A program made the translations under genes and the position numbers. The notes beneath the pieces are model-generated. The model was not told the origin of the DNA. It did not search any database and worked only from the letters and a program-made list of their open reading frames with translations. From Pholiota molesta (lineage: Eukaryota > Basidiomycota > Agaricomycetes > Agaricales > Strophariaceae): 64,000 bases of DNA. The stretch is from positions 248,001 through 312,000 of the forward strand of contig JACGCK010000038.1 in the NCBI GenBank assembly GCA_014925825.1, in the 5' to 3' direction. Shown in pieces: positions 33,645-45,958 of this stretch (position 1 is the first letter of the stretch; each line of letters starts with the position of its first letter).

Positions 33645-33960
33645 GATGTCGTCGGGTTGCTTCCTGGTGCTTGACAACGAAAGCATAGAGGACAACAGTT
33701 GTGTCTTTGTCTCCACACATGACGTAGCTCCGGGGGAAATGCACTCGCTGCGGTGTGGATTTGAACTTGCATTGCAAACTATATTCATTTGCGATATTCA
33801 AGGCCGGCCAATCGAAGGTGATTCAATCGGGAGCTTTATGCGGAGCGGAAGAACTTTGACGAAAGAAAACGAGGCGTTAGCAAGTAACAGAGGTTGGTAT
33901 TACAATGAAGATGGAGAGCTTAAGCTGGATCAAGCGTGGATAGATTTCGATGATTTGTAA
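33645..33960 (+). pseudogene. family D C-terminal half, joined to family S remnant
   Basis: The plus strand carries SGCFLVLDNESIEDNSCVFV, MHSLRCGFELALQTIFICD, SFMRSGRTLTKENEAL and LDQAWIDFDDL-stop. No first exon or N-terminal half exists; the sequence upstream of 33640 is antisense family S. The C terminus is complete, so this is a truncated relic, not a frameshift victim. Confidence 0.75.
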
Positions 33961-34193
33961 TTGAGCTTGACAAGTTAGAATCTAGAGATCACCTCCTGCA
34001 AGGTGCTTGCATTGTGTTTTGTTGTTCGTGACATACTGGCAATGCAGATCAGGCCTTTAAGTATAAACGAGTGGATCAGGAGGCCAGCCTACAATGGCAG
34101 TAGTTGATGATAGGCATTATTTTCATACAAAGTGTCAGAAACATTGCATATCTATATAATCCCTGAAATCCGACCTATATTATTATACTACTC

Positions 34194-36333
34194 CTACAAA
34201 TACATAGTAACTAGCTGCATTCCATGCTTCGCCAGCTCACTTTTGGGAATGTGGCCGCTGGTAGATCGTACTTGTCTTATGGGAAATGAAACGGCCGCTG
34301 AGGTAGGCATCCGCTCGAAATTGCCGCTATTGGATTTGGAGTATAGACAAAGTGCAAAACAAATAAAACCATCAGGGAGGAAGATGTTCTTCTCTTGCTC
34401 GCTGAAGTTTAATACGCCAAAGGTCCGCTGATAAGCAGTCGACTTCGGAGTCCCAACACCGAGGCTGTTGCTTCGTTTCGAGGCCTTGTCCAGTAGATTG
34501 AATTTCTTGGGGGTATTCAAGGCCTCTGTGGAATCGGAATAATGTATCGCATCGATTATGCTGGTGGTGGCGTAATAATTCCCAATGGCGTCGAATAGTG
34601 AATTTTCTGTACCCGGGACCGTTGAAGCTGCAGGCATGAGGAGAACAGAAAGATGCAGCCCAAGATGCGTCAGAGCTATCGGCGTGGTGGGTGGGAACCA
34701 GATAACGTCCTTATCCGTACGCCAGATATAATGCCGTGGGCTGGACGGGATGAGAGACGAGGGGTGCGCGATGTGGGCGGAGCGCCTCCATTCCTGGCCA
34801 AAGCCCCAATTAACGACGTCTAGCACAGCTCGTTTGGTAGATTTCAATATCTTCTTCACGAGCCGGAAGAACGCCCGCTCAGACCCCTCGCCGTAGGCGG
34901 TTGAGATGCTGATGTCAAAGATCCCCATCAGTGAATATGCCAAGTCCTCTTCGCGCGTTACCCGTCGAGTCGCGGCCCACTGCATTCGCCGCGAAATGGG
35001 AATACGGTAGGAGGCCTTTTGGAACGAGTTGAACTCGGCCGAGGTGATCGTCGTGGCCGCTTCGATCTCATTCCCGATGGATGTCTGGTGGCGGTCGTCT
35101 TCCGCGTTAGGAGAGATCATCCGCCAGTCGGACCCGTAGAATTTGAGGTGGCTAGGAGCGAGCAGTTCCTGCAGTGTCCAGCCGCGAGTAAACCAAGCGT
35201 CAATGCGCATCTGCTCCAGCGCTGCGGTCTGCGCGAGATACGTAATGCAGATGTCCGCATCAGAGTACCATTTATACATGGATCGGATGGATTCGTCGAG
35301 CTCCGTGCTACTTTCCTTGTTGATACAAATTGTGTCCATCCATCCGAGAGTGATTTTGTGATCGATAGCGGCGACTCTGCAAAAATTGACGAGCTTTTGA
35401 TATCCCGGAGAGCCCGTGTCGAATATGCCCCTGTTCCAATCAGCGTATACTACCTCGCCTCCCTTGCTGGAGAGCCAGGTATGAGATAAAATAGCGTAGC
35501 TTGCATGTTTGGAAACAAAAGATTCGATGGCCGTGCCTTCTTGTCCCAGACGATCAACGCTCGACTTGATTTCATCTTCGTCGAAATTAGCTTCCAGCAA
35601 AATTGAAACGCGCTCCCAGATTTCGCTGCGTTCCAAGAGTTCTATCCCTGATCCATCCGGTTGGAAGGATAATAGACGGATGGGCATCTTATTGAAGATG
35701 CGCTGGCGTGCTTCTTCCAAGGCTAGGCTCAGGAGACGCGGACGTTCGCGAGGAGTCGAAAATACTGGGCAGTCGTCGGTCACCATTAGTATATTGACCT
35801 TGAGACGAGAAAATTACTTACGTACCTGTAGGTTTGGAATCCGAAGAATCCGATACCGACGATGGTCCAGCTGCATCTACTGGAGCTAGATCGGCGGCAG
35901 GAAATTCCAATATATCTAGAACAAGTACTGAATGTTGCAACGTTTTCCATAGATTTAGACGGGGGAACTCTAGCCTTCTTTGCACTTAATTTCTTTCTGT
36001 TCAAGTAAGCGGGGGCGCAAACGTGCGTCGATGAAAGATTCAAGTGCAACCAGCAGTTGTTGCGCTTCTGGTTCTAGAAGTTCCCCATCCTCACCTGCAA
36101 AAGCATAATATATAAATGGGGTGAGTGCATGAATAGGCAGATTGATGCAGAAGATTTACCATTGATACTGCTTTTAGTGGCTTTTAGAAAGCTTAGGTTG
36201 AGAATCCGCCAGAAAAATATTGAGAGAACAGCTTCTTACCCAACCCTGGGGCATGAGCATGTAAGATGGGGAGAATAACACTTTCCAAGGCGGTGATAAG
36301 CATATGGGCATGGGTATTGATAGGTTTGGCCAT
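34194..36333 (-). CDS. HET-domain (heterokaryon incompatibility) protein, 626 residues
   Basis: HET proteins trigger cell death after fusion of unlike fungal cells. A frame-consistent five-part model: exons 36333-36240, 36094-36023, 35969-35826 and 35764-34194, with introns of 145, 53 and 61 nt; total 627 codons. The N terminus (MAKPINTHAHMLITALESV) is followed by a Ser/Asp-rich linker. The HET domain begins at YAILSHTWL, with GEVVYADW, GYQKLVNFCRVAA, LGWMDTICINKESSTELDES, ICITYLAQT, WFTRGWTLQELLAP, and EEDLAYSLMGIFDISISTAYGEG. After it lies the region that in agaricomycete homologues is annotated DUF8212. The splice sites of exons 1-3 are my choice; a shorter model starting at ATG 35786 would drop the N-terminal 100 residues. 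No upstream or downstream partner (NACHT, Goodbye) is visible. Confidence 0.85.
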
Positions 36334-39315
36334 ATCTGTGGATGTATGTTATTCGAATGATGTCTTTCGTCCTAGAAGTGGGACACAAACTCTTACCGAA
36401 TCAAAGCCTACTCCAGTGGTAAGTATGCGAAGGTTTGAGGTTGTCGGCGTACTTGATGGATGTTGGGAACCGACAAAGGAGGCGCACACGGAATGAACCG
36501 GATCGGATCGGTCACGTATCTCAACTTTGACCTGGTCCTCAATGCACCAGCTTCTCATACGCCTTCTCGCCCTTGCTTTGTCCTTGCCTTTAGCATCCGA
36601 CTTCGCGCCAGCCAGGCGCCAGCTAGTTCTCTGTGCCCTGCAACCATAGCTTCTGACTCATAGGCAAGATTTTTGGGTCTACACTCCTTCACGTCAGTGA
36701 TGCCACCTCATTTTTACCTCGATTACTTTCTCGCATGATAACAAGTTTCCACCCCTTGAATCTGATCTCATTTGAGCGAAGATCCGTGTCCATAGTCTAC
36801 CACTTTCGCCGCTGCCACAACCGTGCCTAGGCGCATGAAGCAAGTGCGGAATCGAATGTGTTAGAGCGCGATCAAACTCGTCAAAATCATTCTGATTTCA
36901 CGCTCTATATCCATTGCTTGAAACCTTTCGAAAAATTTACTAACTTCTTCTCGGAGCTGGTATCTGAACGACGCTTTGAATGCTATAACTCATTTTTAAC
37001 TTTCGGTTTTCGTTCTGTTGTAAGTTACGTCTTTCGCCGATTCCAATCCTTGATGTCGCCCCCATCCTACATCCTACATCTTCGACCGTGTAACATATTC
37101 TATAGTTGGCGAAATATCGCACAGTCTGTCCCAACTCGAACACGACATCCACCTCGTCATTATCATCCGCGCACACCAGAGCCCTCACCGAAGCCTTCGC
37201 CATCGTCAAAACTATCTCCATCCCCATCGACCCGTCCTCCGATAAGGCAATACACCTCACCAAGACCTCCGTCGGCACCGAGTTCTCTGCCCGCTGGCCC
37301 GAACTGCTGTGCAAGCTCGAATTGGATGCTCTCCGCACGGTTGCCGTGGAGGCGGCGAAGAACGGCTGGAGCGAGACACTGACGACAGTGGCTATCAAGT
37401 GCTATGCAAGAGTGGACAAGGTACCCAGCAGGTCCACAGATCAGTGATGCATATTCTCGAGCTCATGCGTCTAGACGCGCCTTGAGGAGCTCCCTCTCAG
37501 AGTTCCTACAGGATACTCTGCTGTCGTTGACCACAACGACTCGATATGTGACCTGCTAAGTGCGCCACGACGCCACTTCCAGTGCTGCTGAAACGACCCC
37601 GACGCAACCTCCCAAAGCTGCCCTTCGTTAGCAAGCAGCAGCGGCCATCGCCCGCTCTCTTTCCACTCAGCCGCGCTCTCACTACTTTGCCCAACACAAA
37701 TGAATCTTCTCACTCTATTTCAGTTCAGTCTCCATCCATAGGCTACCTCTATACCTCGCTCTTCAGGATCTGCGTCGGAATTGTTGTCCTCCCGCCCAGA
37801 TTCTCGTTCTTATATCGACGGCAAGCCGCATTCGCAGCCCGGAATACCATCCACACTGGACGGAAAAGGATGATCGAATGACATGGAGGTTGGGTGCAGA
37901 TAGAGAGAGACGTAGTGTCTGTCGACTCCTCAGAATAAGAATAGGAAAGCTGATTTCATGAGCTGTGCCCATTGGCGGTCATTCGGGCGCATGTGGGACT
38001 AAAGTTACGTTTGGCCAGTTGTATTTGGACACTCATAAGATTGCACCACTTAAGATTGCGCGTACTAAGTACGACCTTGAGGTGCATGTCATCCTCTTAC
38101 TGCCGCAATAATCCGATGAACACTCTGATCTCATTTATTCAAATCCGCACCTCATTCCGCGTTGCCCATGTCGGCGCAGGAAAACGTTAAGAGGCACTGA
38201 AATATTCCCCAAGATTCTAAAACTCTACGACAAGAAAGTAAACAACTTGAACGTCTACTCTATTGCTTCTAAACAGAAGGTGAGTTCCAGACCCCTGTCA
38301 GAATGGTTCGTATGTGCACGATCTAGATATGCTGTAGTGATAGCGCATTCCCATGCAAAAAGGACTTCATAGGAGCGATCCGTTGTGTTCACTTGAACCT
38401 GTGACCGGCTTGGAACCGAATAGTCCTCTTCGCCGTCTCTTTATAAAGACATTGGCATATTTTCTTTCTATCAGAACAATGGTACGCTATTATTACAAAT
38501 GAGGACTTCAGACATTCACGTCAGGAGCTCTTCTCCACAGTATTTCAGTTTGACTTCAGTAGCACACGCCCTGTATGTGTTTTGTGCGGAATTATTTGTT
38601 CCAGAAATAGTTCTGAAGGCACAGCAGAAAAGGACGCTGATTGGCCAGTTGAAATGGACCTATGTTTGACGACACCTATAAACAATATTAACGGCCAATG
38701 ACATTCTCCGATTATTCCATGTCAGTGGTCACTGTCAAAATTCAGGGTAAGAGTAAAGATGGAGATACGCCTCAAATCTTAGCAAAAGTATTTTTATGCA
38801 CTGAAGAAGACACTCGACGTAGGTTATGCGGAACAGAGAGAAGCCTACGTGAGCATTGACTCAGAATTATGTTGACTAGCACAAATAATGTATACATCCA
38901 AGGAAGAACTATCTGTATTTGCGTGAGGATGGCGGATTGCGTTATGTAACCAGTGGCACATTAATGACCACTCTCGACTGGCCAATCCCTCTTGTGCAGG
39001 AACCCCAGTTAGCCCCACTTCTGTATTATGGAACACGTACTCATGTAAATAAGATTCAGTATTTCCCACAGGACTCAACTTCCATCCGAATAGTGTAGTC
39101 GGCGTGAAGCTGGGGCTTGCTTTAACAATGCAAAATATTGGTAAACCAGGTTGATCAGAGTGTAATCACTTTGGAAGATAGATCTTACGAGGCGTCGAAT
39201 CGTCAAGTATCAAGACAATGCGAAATAACCACATGACCTTGCGGTCACCCAAAACATACAAGAGGCGTCGACTTTGAACGAGTAAGCCCCAGGATCCAAC
39301 CTAAATCATTGTACA
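36334..39315. other. gene-poor region; one weak coding candidate
   Basis: Mostly without recognisable genes. The only stretch with protein-like composition is 37106-37447 on the plus strand (113 codons; ALTEAFAIVKTISIPIDP, FSARWPELLCKLELDALRTV), listed separately. The rest (37450-39315) shows no supported frame. Confidence 0.4.
37106..37447 (+). CDS. possible small hypothetical protein
   Basis: Open frame of 113 codons whose middle and end have ordinary amino-acid composition (HLTKTSVGTEFSARWPELL, WSETLTTVAIKCYARVDK). No family recognised, no signal peptide or membrane segment. The start is uncertain and an upstream exon is possible. The antisense frame is also open, which weakens the call. 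Confidence 0.3.
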   Translation: MAKYRTVCPNSNTTSTSSLSSAHTRALTEAFAIVKTISIPIDPSSDKAIHLTKTSVGTEFSARWPELLCKLELDALRTVAVEAAKNGWSETLTTVAIKCYARVDKVPSRSTDQ

Positions 39316-39924
39316 ATGTCTTTGGAAACCGGATACTACGCCCTCGAATCTGTTACCTTTATTTCTCCGGATGAGCCTGCTGTGAGCAGGCCGCTTGGAG
39401 AGGGTGAGAACTCTCAAGTAGTCGTGTTGTCCCAAGGCGCTCCACCTAAGAAGGTCAGTACTCTTTGCTCTATCATCATGGATTAATAATAAAACTGCTT
39501 GTCTGACTCTAGTGGCATCTTGTAAAACTCGATGACGGAAACTATAATCTTCACTTGGATGGTAAACATGCGAGGCCTCGTGGTGATGGTATTGTTTTGA
39601 GCCTCGACAGAATGGTTGCTTCCCCGTGGCACATCATACGGGGTGCTCCGAGCCCGGCACCCATTGGTAGAGACAATTTTGGGTATGCACCTAGGTTTTA
39701 TTATTGTCAAATTTTATTAAATTTCTTCTATCGCAGCATCCTTGTTCCAGGCTTTTCACAACCCCAGCAAAGTTGGGAAATCCCGCGATCGGACGATAAC
39801 GCCAAAGAAGTTCCGGTACGGCCACTCCCTTCGTTGACAATTTCACAATTATTAAGTGATAACATAGGTTCGCATCGGAGGTGTTGCATCTTCGATCCAT
39901 ATTTTCCCCTTTTTGAGGGACTAG
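39316..39924 (+). CDS. beta-trefoil protease inhibitor, I66-like (147 residues)
   Basis: Four exons: 39316-39453, 39513-39682, 39737-39815, 39868-39924; introns of 59, 54 and 52 nt, all GT-AG. The start MSLETGYYALESV and the block WHLVKLDDGNYNLHLDGK match the pattern of fungal serine-protease inhibitors of MEROPS family I66 (cospin type), cytosolic beta-trefoil proteins of about 150 residues that are thought to defend fruiting bodies against grazers. Length, lack of signal peptide and the hydrophobic end (VRIGGVASSIHIFPFL) agree. The exon phases join exactly to 147 codons plus stop. The inhibitory loop residue cannot be assigned from here. The fold assignment is by pattern, not by alignment. 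Confidence 0.75.
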
Positions 39925-40637
39925 GCCGTTGGCGTTTCTCAATGGAAAAGTCTCAAATCACTGAAAGTTGTTGCAAGAAAGATTTTGGCTTTGAGATTCA
40001 AATATGCGACTCGGACAATGTAAATACTGAAAAACTTCATATCGTGCTACACACATACTTCTGGAAAATGTGATTAAATGCTCCCTGGAACAATCATGGA
40101 CCGTTCAAGCGCAAGGTCTCATTTTGATTCGTGCCCATGTCCCTACCAAGTCCCTACAAAGGTCGATCCGCTGCCAAGAAGTAGCCCGCACCCACGATCA
40201 GGATTTTACGTAGAAAGAGCGATGCGCCTCCCAACATTCGACGTTCAGCGCTCAGCGTTCAACGTTCAACGATCGTTGCTCTCTTATCGATTGCTGATGC
40301 ACATGCTACACTTGTTTTCTTGAATAAGACTCACAGACAGAAGAAAACATATGCATTATATTGAAACAGGCAAGCCTACACTGCCTTCTAAATTATTGTT
40401 TATTGGAACATGGCCTGTCCATCCTTCCCGAGTCCTGAGCGGAACGAGGAAAGCAAAAGACGGCAAAAGAAAAGGGAAAAAAGGAAAGGTTGAGTAAAGC
40501 ACATTTAATTATATCATACCAAGTGGTGGTTGCATCCACCGAAGAAACGGAACAGCACGCCCTGCCAGCTTTTCTCAGCACCCCACCCCCAATTCCACCA
40601 CTCAATGGGAAGTGCGCCCATACAGAAAAAGGCGCCC
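39925..40637. other. intergenic, no gene
   Basis: Downstream regions of the inhibitor gene (plus) and the dehydrogenase gene (minus). A short run of imperfect repeats (GTTCAGCGCTCAGCGTTCAACGTTCAACG type) lies at 40240-40275. Confidence 0.5.
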
Positions 40638-43600
40638 TTAACGCGAGAGATCAAATGCCGCATTGACGAACGCCTCAATCTCCTTTTTGTGCTGCAGCTT
40701 GCTGCCCGTGGCGACGGAGCTCGTCGGCTCGCGCCCGGCGTAAAGCGGGTACTTGCCCTTGTGGTGCTGCGTCTGGCTCGCCGCGGTGTAGATGCGCGGG
40801 CCGACGTAGCTCCAGGCGCCGTTGTTCAGCGGCTCCTCCTGGCACCAGAGCAGGCTGGCGTTGGGATATTGGTCGAGGTGGGGTGTAACCTAGGTGACAT
40901 GAAATGGTCAGCATTGACTGCATCGTGTCTGGGTGAAAGAAAGAAAGGGAGAAGAGACGCACCAGATCGTAAGGGAAGGGCGAGATTTGCTCCAGACGGC
41001 TGATAGCGATGTCCTTGATGCCGCGGTCCTCGCGTGCTTGCAAGAGGGTGTGGTACACCTGACCAGTGCAGAGAATGTGGCGCTTGATGTCCTCAGGCGC
41101 GACAAGCTCCTCGGGGTGGGGCTCAGGGAGGTAGCGCTGGAACTGGGTCTCGCCGACCATCTCGTCGAGGTCGGAGCGGGCCTTGGGGTGGCGCAACAAG
41201 CTCTTCGAGAAGAAGAGGATGAGCTGCGAGAGGGGGCTGATTGAGTTTGGAAGCGAATGAGACCAAGAGAAGGCTTACGGGTTTACGGAAGTCGCGGTGA
41301 ATCTGACGACGGAGAACGTGGAACTGGGAGAAGCGCGTCAGTAATGCAACTCTAGATGAAATAATTCTCGCATACGTAGTTGGCGGGTGTCCTATTCGAT
41401 GAAAACGTCAGTGAAAAGAAGAAAAGGAAAGAAGGAAAGAAGCGTACGTGGGGTAGACGACCTGCATGTTGCAATCCTGGTGCTGACGCTCGATCTTCTC
41501 CGGCGAGGGGAAGTGGTGAGGGTGGTCGTCGCAGAGCTGCAAGAACCGCTCGATCCTTCCACTCGAGTGCTCCGGGCCCTGACCATCGTATCCATGGGGG
41601 AGCGAAACCACAAGACCCGTGCGCTGGAGCCACTTGCGCTCGCCCGCCGCAATAAACTGGTCGATAATGCACTGCGCGTTGTTCGCAAAGTCTCCGAACT
41701 GCGCCTCCCACATCGTGAGCGAGTCCGGCGAGACGAGCGAGTAGCCGAGCTCGAAGCCGAGCGCGCCGAACTCGGACAGCGACGAGTTGCAGATGACGAA
41801 GCGCGCCTGGCTCGAGCCGAGGTCGTTCAGCGGGATGTACTGCTGCTCGTTCACCTGGTCGTGGATAACCGCGTGCCGCTGCGAGAACGTGCCGCGCTCG
41901 ACGTCCTGCCCGGACACGCGCACGTGGTTGCGCTCGAGCACGAGCGAGCCGAATGCGAGCGCCTCCGCGGTCGACCAGTCGATGTTCGTGCCCTCATCGA
42001 CGTTCTTGCCGCGCGTCGAGAGGATGCGCGCGAGGTTGCGATGCGGGGTGAAGCCGGCGGGGTACGACGAGATGGCCTTGCCGATGCGCTTCAGGATGTC
42101 GACGTCCGTGCCCGTGGGGCGCGTCGGCAGCGTCGTCTCCGCGAGCTGCTTGGGCGACGGGAAGCCCTGCCACGCGGCCGACAGCCACTCCTTGCTCGTG
42201 GGCACGTAGTCCTTGGCCGCCGCAGCCGCCTTCTCCATCATGCCCCACACCCATTTCTTGTGCTCCTCGATGTCCTTCTCCGTGAACGTACCGCGCGTGA
42301 CGAGGAACTTGGTGTACTTGGTGAGCGGCGTGGGCTGCTTGCTGATGGCCGCGTACATGCGGGGCTGCGTAAAGCTCGGCTGATCCGTCTCATTGTGTCC
42401 ATAGCGGCGGTAGCACACGATATCGATGACGACATCCTTCTTATATTTAGCACGGTAGTCCGCCGCCAGCTGGCACACGAAGTTGACCGCCTCAACATTG
42501 TCGCCGTTGACGTGGAAGATGGGCGAGTCAATGGACTTGGCAATATCCGAAGGGTAGGGTGTCGAGCGCGAGAAGCGAGGGTCCGTTGTGAAGCCGATTT
42601 GATTGTTAACGATGAGATGAATAGTGCCTCCAGTACCGTACCAGGGAAGGTTGTGGAAACCCATCGTTTCGTAAACAACACCTTGCCCAGCGAAAGCAGC
42701 ATCACCGTGAAGGAGGACGCCCATGGCCGTGTTGTGAGTAGCCTCGTCGCCTTCGAAGTGTTGTATCGCACGAGTTTTGCCCAGGACGACAGGGTCTTCG
42801 GCCTCGAGATGCGAAGGATTGGCGACGAGTGACAGGGAAACCTTTTTACCAGACGGGGTAGGACGAACGTAGTTGGCACCGAGATGGTACTTGACATCAC
42901 CCGCAGGCGAATCGCCGTCTTCATCTCCAGAGAACTCGTTGAGAATCGCTTCGATGGGCTTGCGGATGACGTTAGCCAAAACGTTGAGACGACCGCGATG
43001 GGGCATGCCGATGGTGATGTGCTTGGTGCCATGGTCAACGGAGCGGTCGATGAGCGCCTTCATTCCAGGGATGAGGGCCTCGCATCCTTCCAGCCCGAAA
43101 CGTTTCTCGTTGGGATACTTGCTAGCGATGAACTTTTCGAAGGACTCGGACCAGATGAGACGATCGAGAATCATGCGTTTCTCGTCGACGGTGTAATTCC
43201 ATGGTTTGGGGGTCTCGACGCGCTCCCGGATCCAGTCGCACTGCTCCTTGTCAGGGATATGGATGTACTGGATACCGACAGCACCGCCTGAATGAAACAT
43301 ATAAAGATTGGTAGTCAGGGAACCAGGGTAAATGCGTACAATAAATTCGCCTGCAGAGCTTGACGATATCGCCAAGCTTCATGGTCTTGTGCTCTTCGGT
43401 AGCAAAGTGAGGTAGGATGCCGGGACCGAGAGTAATTTCCTTGTCGAGATCGCGCTCGGTGAAGCCATAGTGACTGAGCTCAAGCTCGGGTGGGTGGACG
43501 TCAGCAAGGTCGGGATCGGTGATACCAAGGGGGTCGAGATCTGCGACATGGTGGCCGCGCACTTGGTATGCGCGGACGAGGAGTTGGACCTAGAACAGCG

Positions 43601-43991
43601 GGTTGAGCACGAAAACCAGCGGTGAAAGCGTGGGTCGCACCTTCAGATGATCAGTCAACTCGGCTCCCTGGCCAGCGTGCAACGCAGGAGCGCCGTCGGC
43701 GGGGGCTGGGAGATACGTCGTAGGCGGCAGTTGGAAGGACTGTGGGCTGGTAAGGCCCTTGTCCTCCATGCCTGAGAAATAGACACGCCAGGATGGGTGA
43801 ACAGATTGGGGGTCCTGCTTCCAGAGCCGGTACATTTCGTCTGCGTAGTAGGCATTGGTGCCGTTGGCAAAGGCGTCGTTGGGAGACGGCGCCGGTGCCT
43901 GAGAGGCGAGAGATCGTTTTAGAAGTCGAGCTGGGTGCCCCTGCGCGCGCTGTGCGGCGCTGAGGCGACCAACGAGACGTCTGGTCAACAT
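40638..43991 (-). CDS. KGD1: 2-oxoglutarate dehydrogenase E1 component, mitochondrial
   Basis: Thiamine-diphosphate-dependent E1 of the mitochondrial 2-oxoglutarate dehydrogenase complex of the TCA cycle. ATG at 43991; TAA at 40638-40640. Exons read: 43991-43641, 43589-43340, 43287-41448, 41391-41376 (16 nt), 41323-41279, then from 41236 down with one further intron to the stop. The N terminus is a basic mitochondrial presequence ([18 protein letters not shown]), followed by the family N-terminal block ALWKQDP-type ([15 protein letters not shown]). Further motifs: [82 protein letters not shown], and near the C terminus [20 protein letters not shown]. Length about 1000 residues, as expected. 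Introns are 44-57 nt. The sequence looks conserved and functional. Confidence 0.95.
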
Positions 43992-44134
43992 GTTCGGGGA
44001 AGAACCGCAATACTCTCCCCGGTTTTCTTCCGTCACTGTCCACGTGCTTCGTCTCACGCTGTGCGCACGCCTCCAATTGGTCGGGATCATCTCTGCAGCC
44101 AACCGGCATCCAGCCAGAATAAACGAGATTTGAA

Positions 44135-45958
44135 ATGTCCTCCGGAACTGAGAATCCGTGGAATCACGACCCCGCCCGGGCCGCCCGCGTGACCTCGAAC
44201 TTCGACGTGGCTGGTGCGCACTGTCGCGTCGCGTCCGCTGTCCGCCTCGCTCACACCCGTCAGCTCGACGTAACTTTCAATCAGATGTCGCCGGATTCGC
44301 TTGCGATCGAAGACGCTGCAAGCGTTATGGGCTGTCCTCGCCCATCTTGCCCAGGGGTCATTCGTAAAGTCATTGCTTGTACTGGGCCAAATGAGGGGTT
44401 GTTCTATCGGAAGGTAAGCCAATTTCTTACTATATCTACCACACAACACTCTTACTGGATGCTATAGTGCCATCTATGTGATCTATTTGAATGGGTACTC
44501 GCTGAGAAGGATTTACCTCAGCACTCGCCTCCTGTCTGGCCAAATTCTCAGCCGGCAACTTCGGTAGAAGCGACGCTCCCTGGGCAGCTCGACCCTGCAC
44601 TCGCAGTCTCTCACGCGGGACAGCTTGCTCGACCGATGCTCTATTCACCTCCTGCCAACACATCTGCCGCCTTTTCGTCGTCTCAACTGCCGTCTGCTTC
44701 CCAAAAGCCAAGATGCAATCGCAGGGGGTGCTCCCATATTCGGACGGCTTCGTGCACCCTCGAAATGTGCAAGCCATGCTGTGAGAAGGATTCTCGTGTG
44801 TGTCAGTACAAAGGCCACAATGGCGGGCGACGCCCAACGACGACGTCCGACAATCCCGCCCACCTCACGCGTCCTTTACCGTCTGCGCCATTTTATCTGC
44901 CAACAGGACCTGCCAGCTCTGTAGCGCCAACTTTAGATTTCGACGCACCCCCGGCTACTCCCACAATCACTACATCCCACACTCATTCAACCTCCTCTCC
45001 ATTGATGGGGGCCCTGCCACACGACGATTTCACGTTCAAGCAACCGGTCCCACAAGCTCTTGCCGATGATATCCTTCGACGACGTGGAGAACGTGAGCTT
45101 CGCAGACAGCTGGAGGCCACCCGGGCTAGAAACCAACTCCGACTTGCGCACTCGGTGGTTCTGGTGGCCTTTCTTGAAAGTGACGCTGAACCACGAATGA
45201 TCCCGGTCCAAGATATCTCACCCTGGCCGAACGTCAATATTCAGACTATCTCGGGGCTGGCTCGTATGCTGGGACTGTCGGATCTATCAGATCTTGAGCT
45301 TTTCGTGACTCGAAATAGCTGCTGGATACCAACTGTCGACTTTGTAATGGCTTTGAAACCTGATGAGAAGATTTTTCTTCGAAGGCGCGGTCTTCTGCCC
45401 GGGGCATCACCATTTCTAGATCTAATGCCTGTATCAGCTGGTATATCTGTGAACACGCCATCTCGTCGAAAGCGGGCCTTCGAGCCATCTTCACCTGTTT
45501 CTTCAACATCAAAATCCTGTCGATTTACTTCTCCGAGCCGCTCGTCGAGTCCACTCAGGTCTGAATTTTCTCCCCCTCCTGCCAACCTAGAGTTACCGCT
45601 GGTAACACAATCCAGTGAGAGCCATGTAACAGTGCTTGATGACGACTTGGATGATCGGAACTGGTTGCTTGGCTTTGTTCTGACTCCCTCCTCGTCTACA
45701 GCTCCTTGGCCAGCTGGAATGTATGTACGTGATATGGCAAAGGGCTTTGATCTTATCAAAGCGAGTCAACACAAACATCTCGAAGAGCGGTTTATCGATG
45801 TTTTCCCAGGGAAACCCTACAAGCATTCAGCATTCTTTCGAAATCGTGGGTTTTGGAACACTCTTCCTGCTCATGTTCGCTTTCAAGCCAGTAGCCTTCC
45901 ACGTACCGAAGCAGGACTTTGGACTGAATGGCGTAAAGGACAGTCTACTTGGAAGTAG
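44135..45958 (+). CDS. GRF-type zinc-finger protein with second Cys/His cluster
   Basis: Two exons: 44135-44413 and 44468-45958 (54-nt intron), 589 residues. The first exon ends and the second begins inside a GRF zinc finger: CPRPSCPGVIRKVIACTG, GLFYRK, then CHLCDLFEW. GRF fingers bind single-stranded or damaged nucleic acid in several repair proteins. A second Cys cluster follows (CNRRGCSHIRTASC, CKPCCEKDSRVCQYKGHNGG), a form frequent in agaricomycete lineage-specific proteins. The middle contains a long Arg-rich helical stretch (DILRRRGERELRRQLEATRA), then Ser/Pro-rich low complexity, and the C terminus is globular (KHSAFFRNRGFWNTLPAHV). It diverges from KGD1 across about 140 bp (44134-43992), so the two may share a bidirectional promoter. 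No catalytic domain is seen. Confidence 0.75.

Noticed and set aside
41387..42832. 481-codon plus-strand frame
   Set aside because: Antisense of the KGD1 main exon, which carries all conserved motifs on the minus strand.
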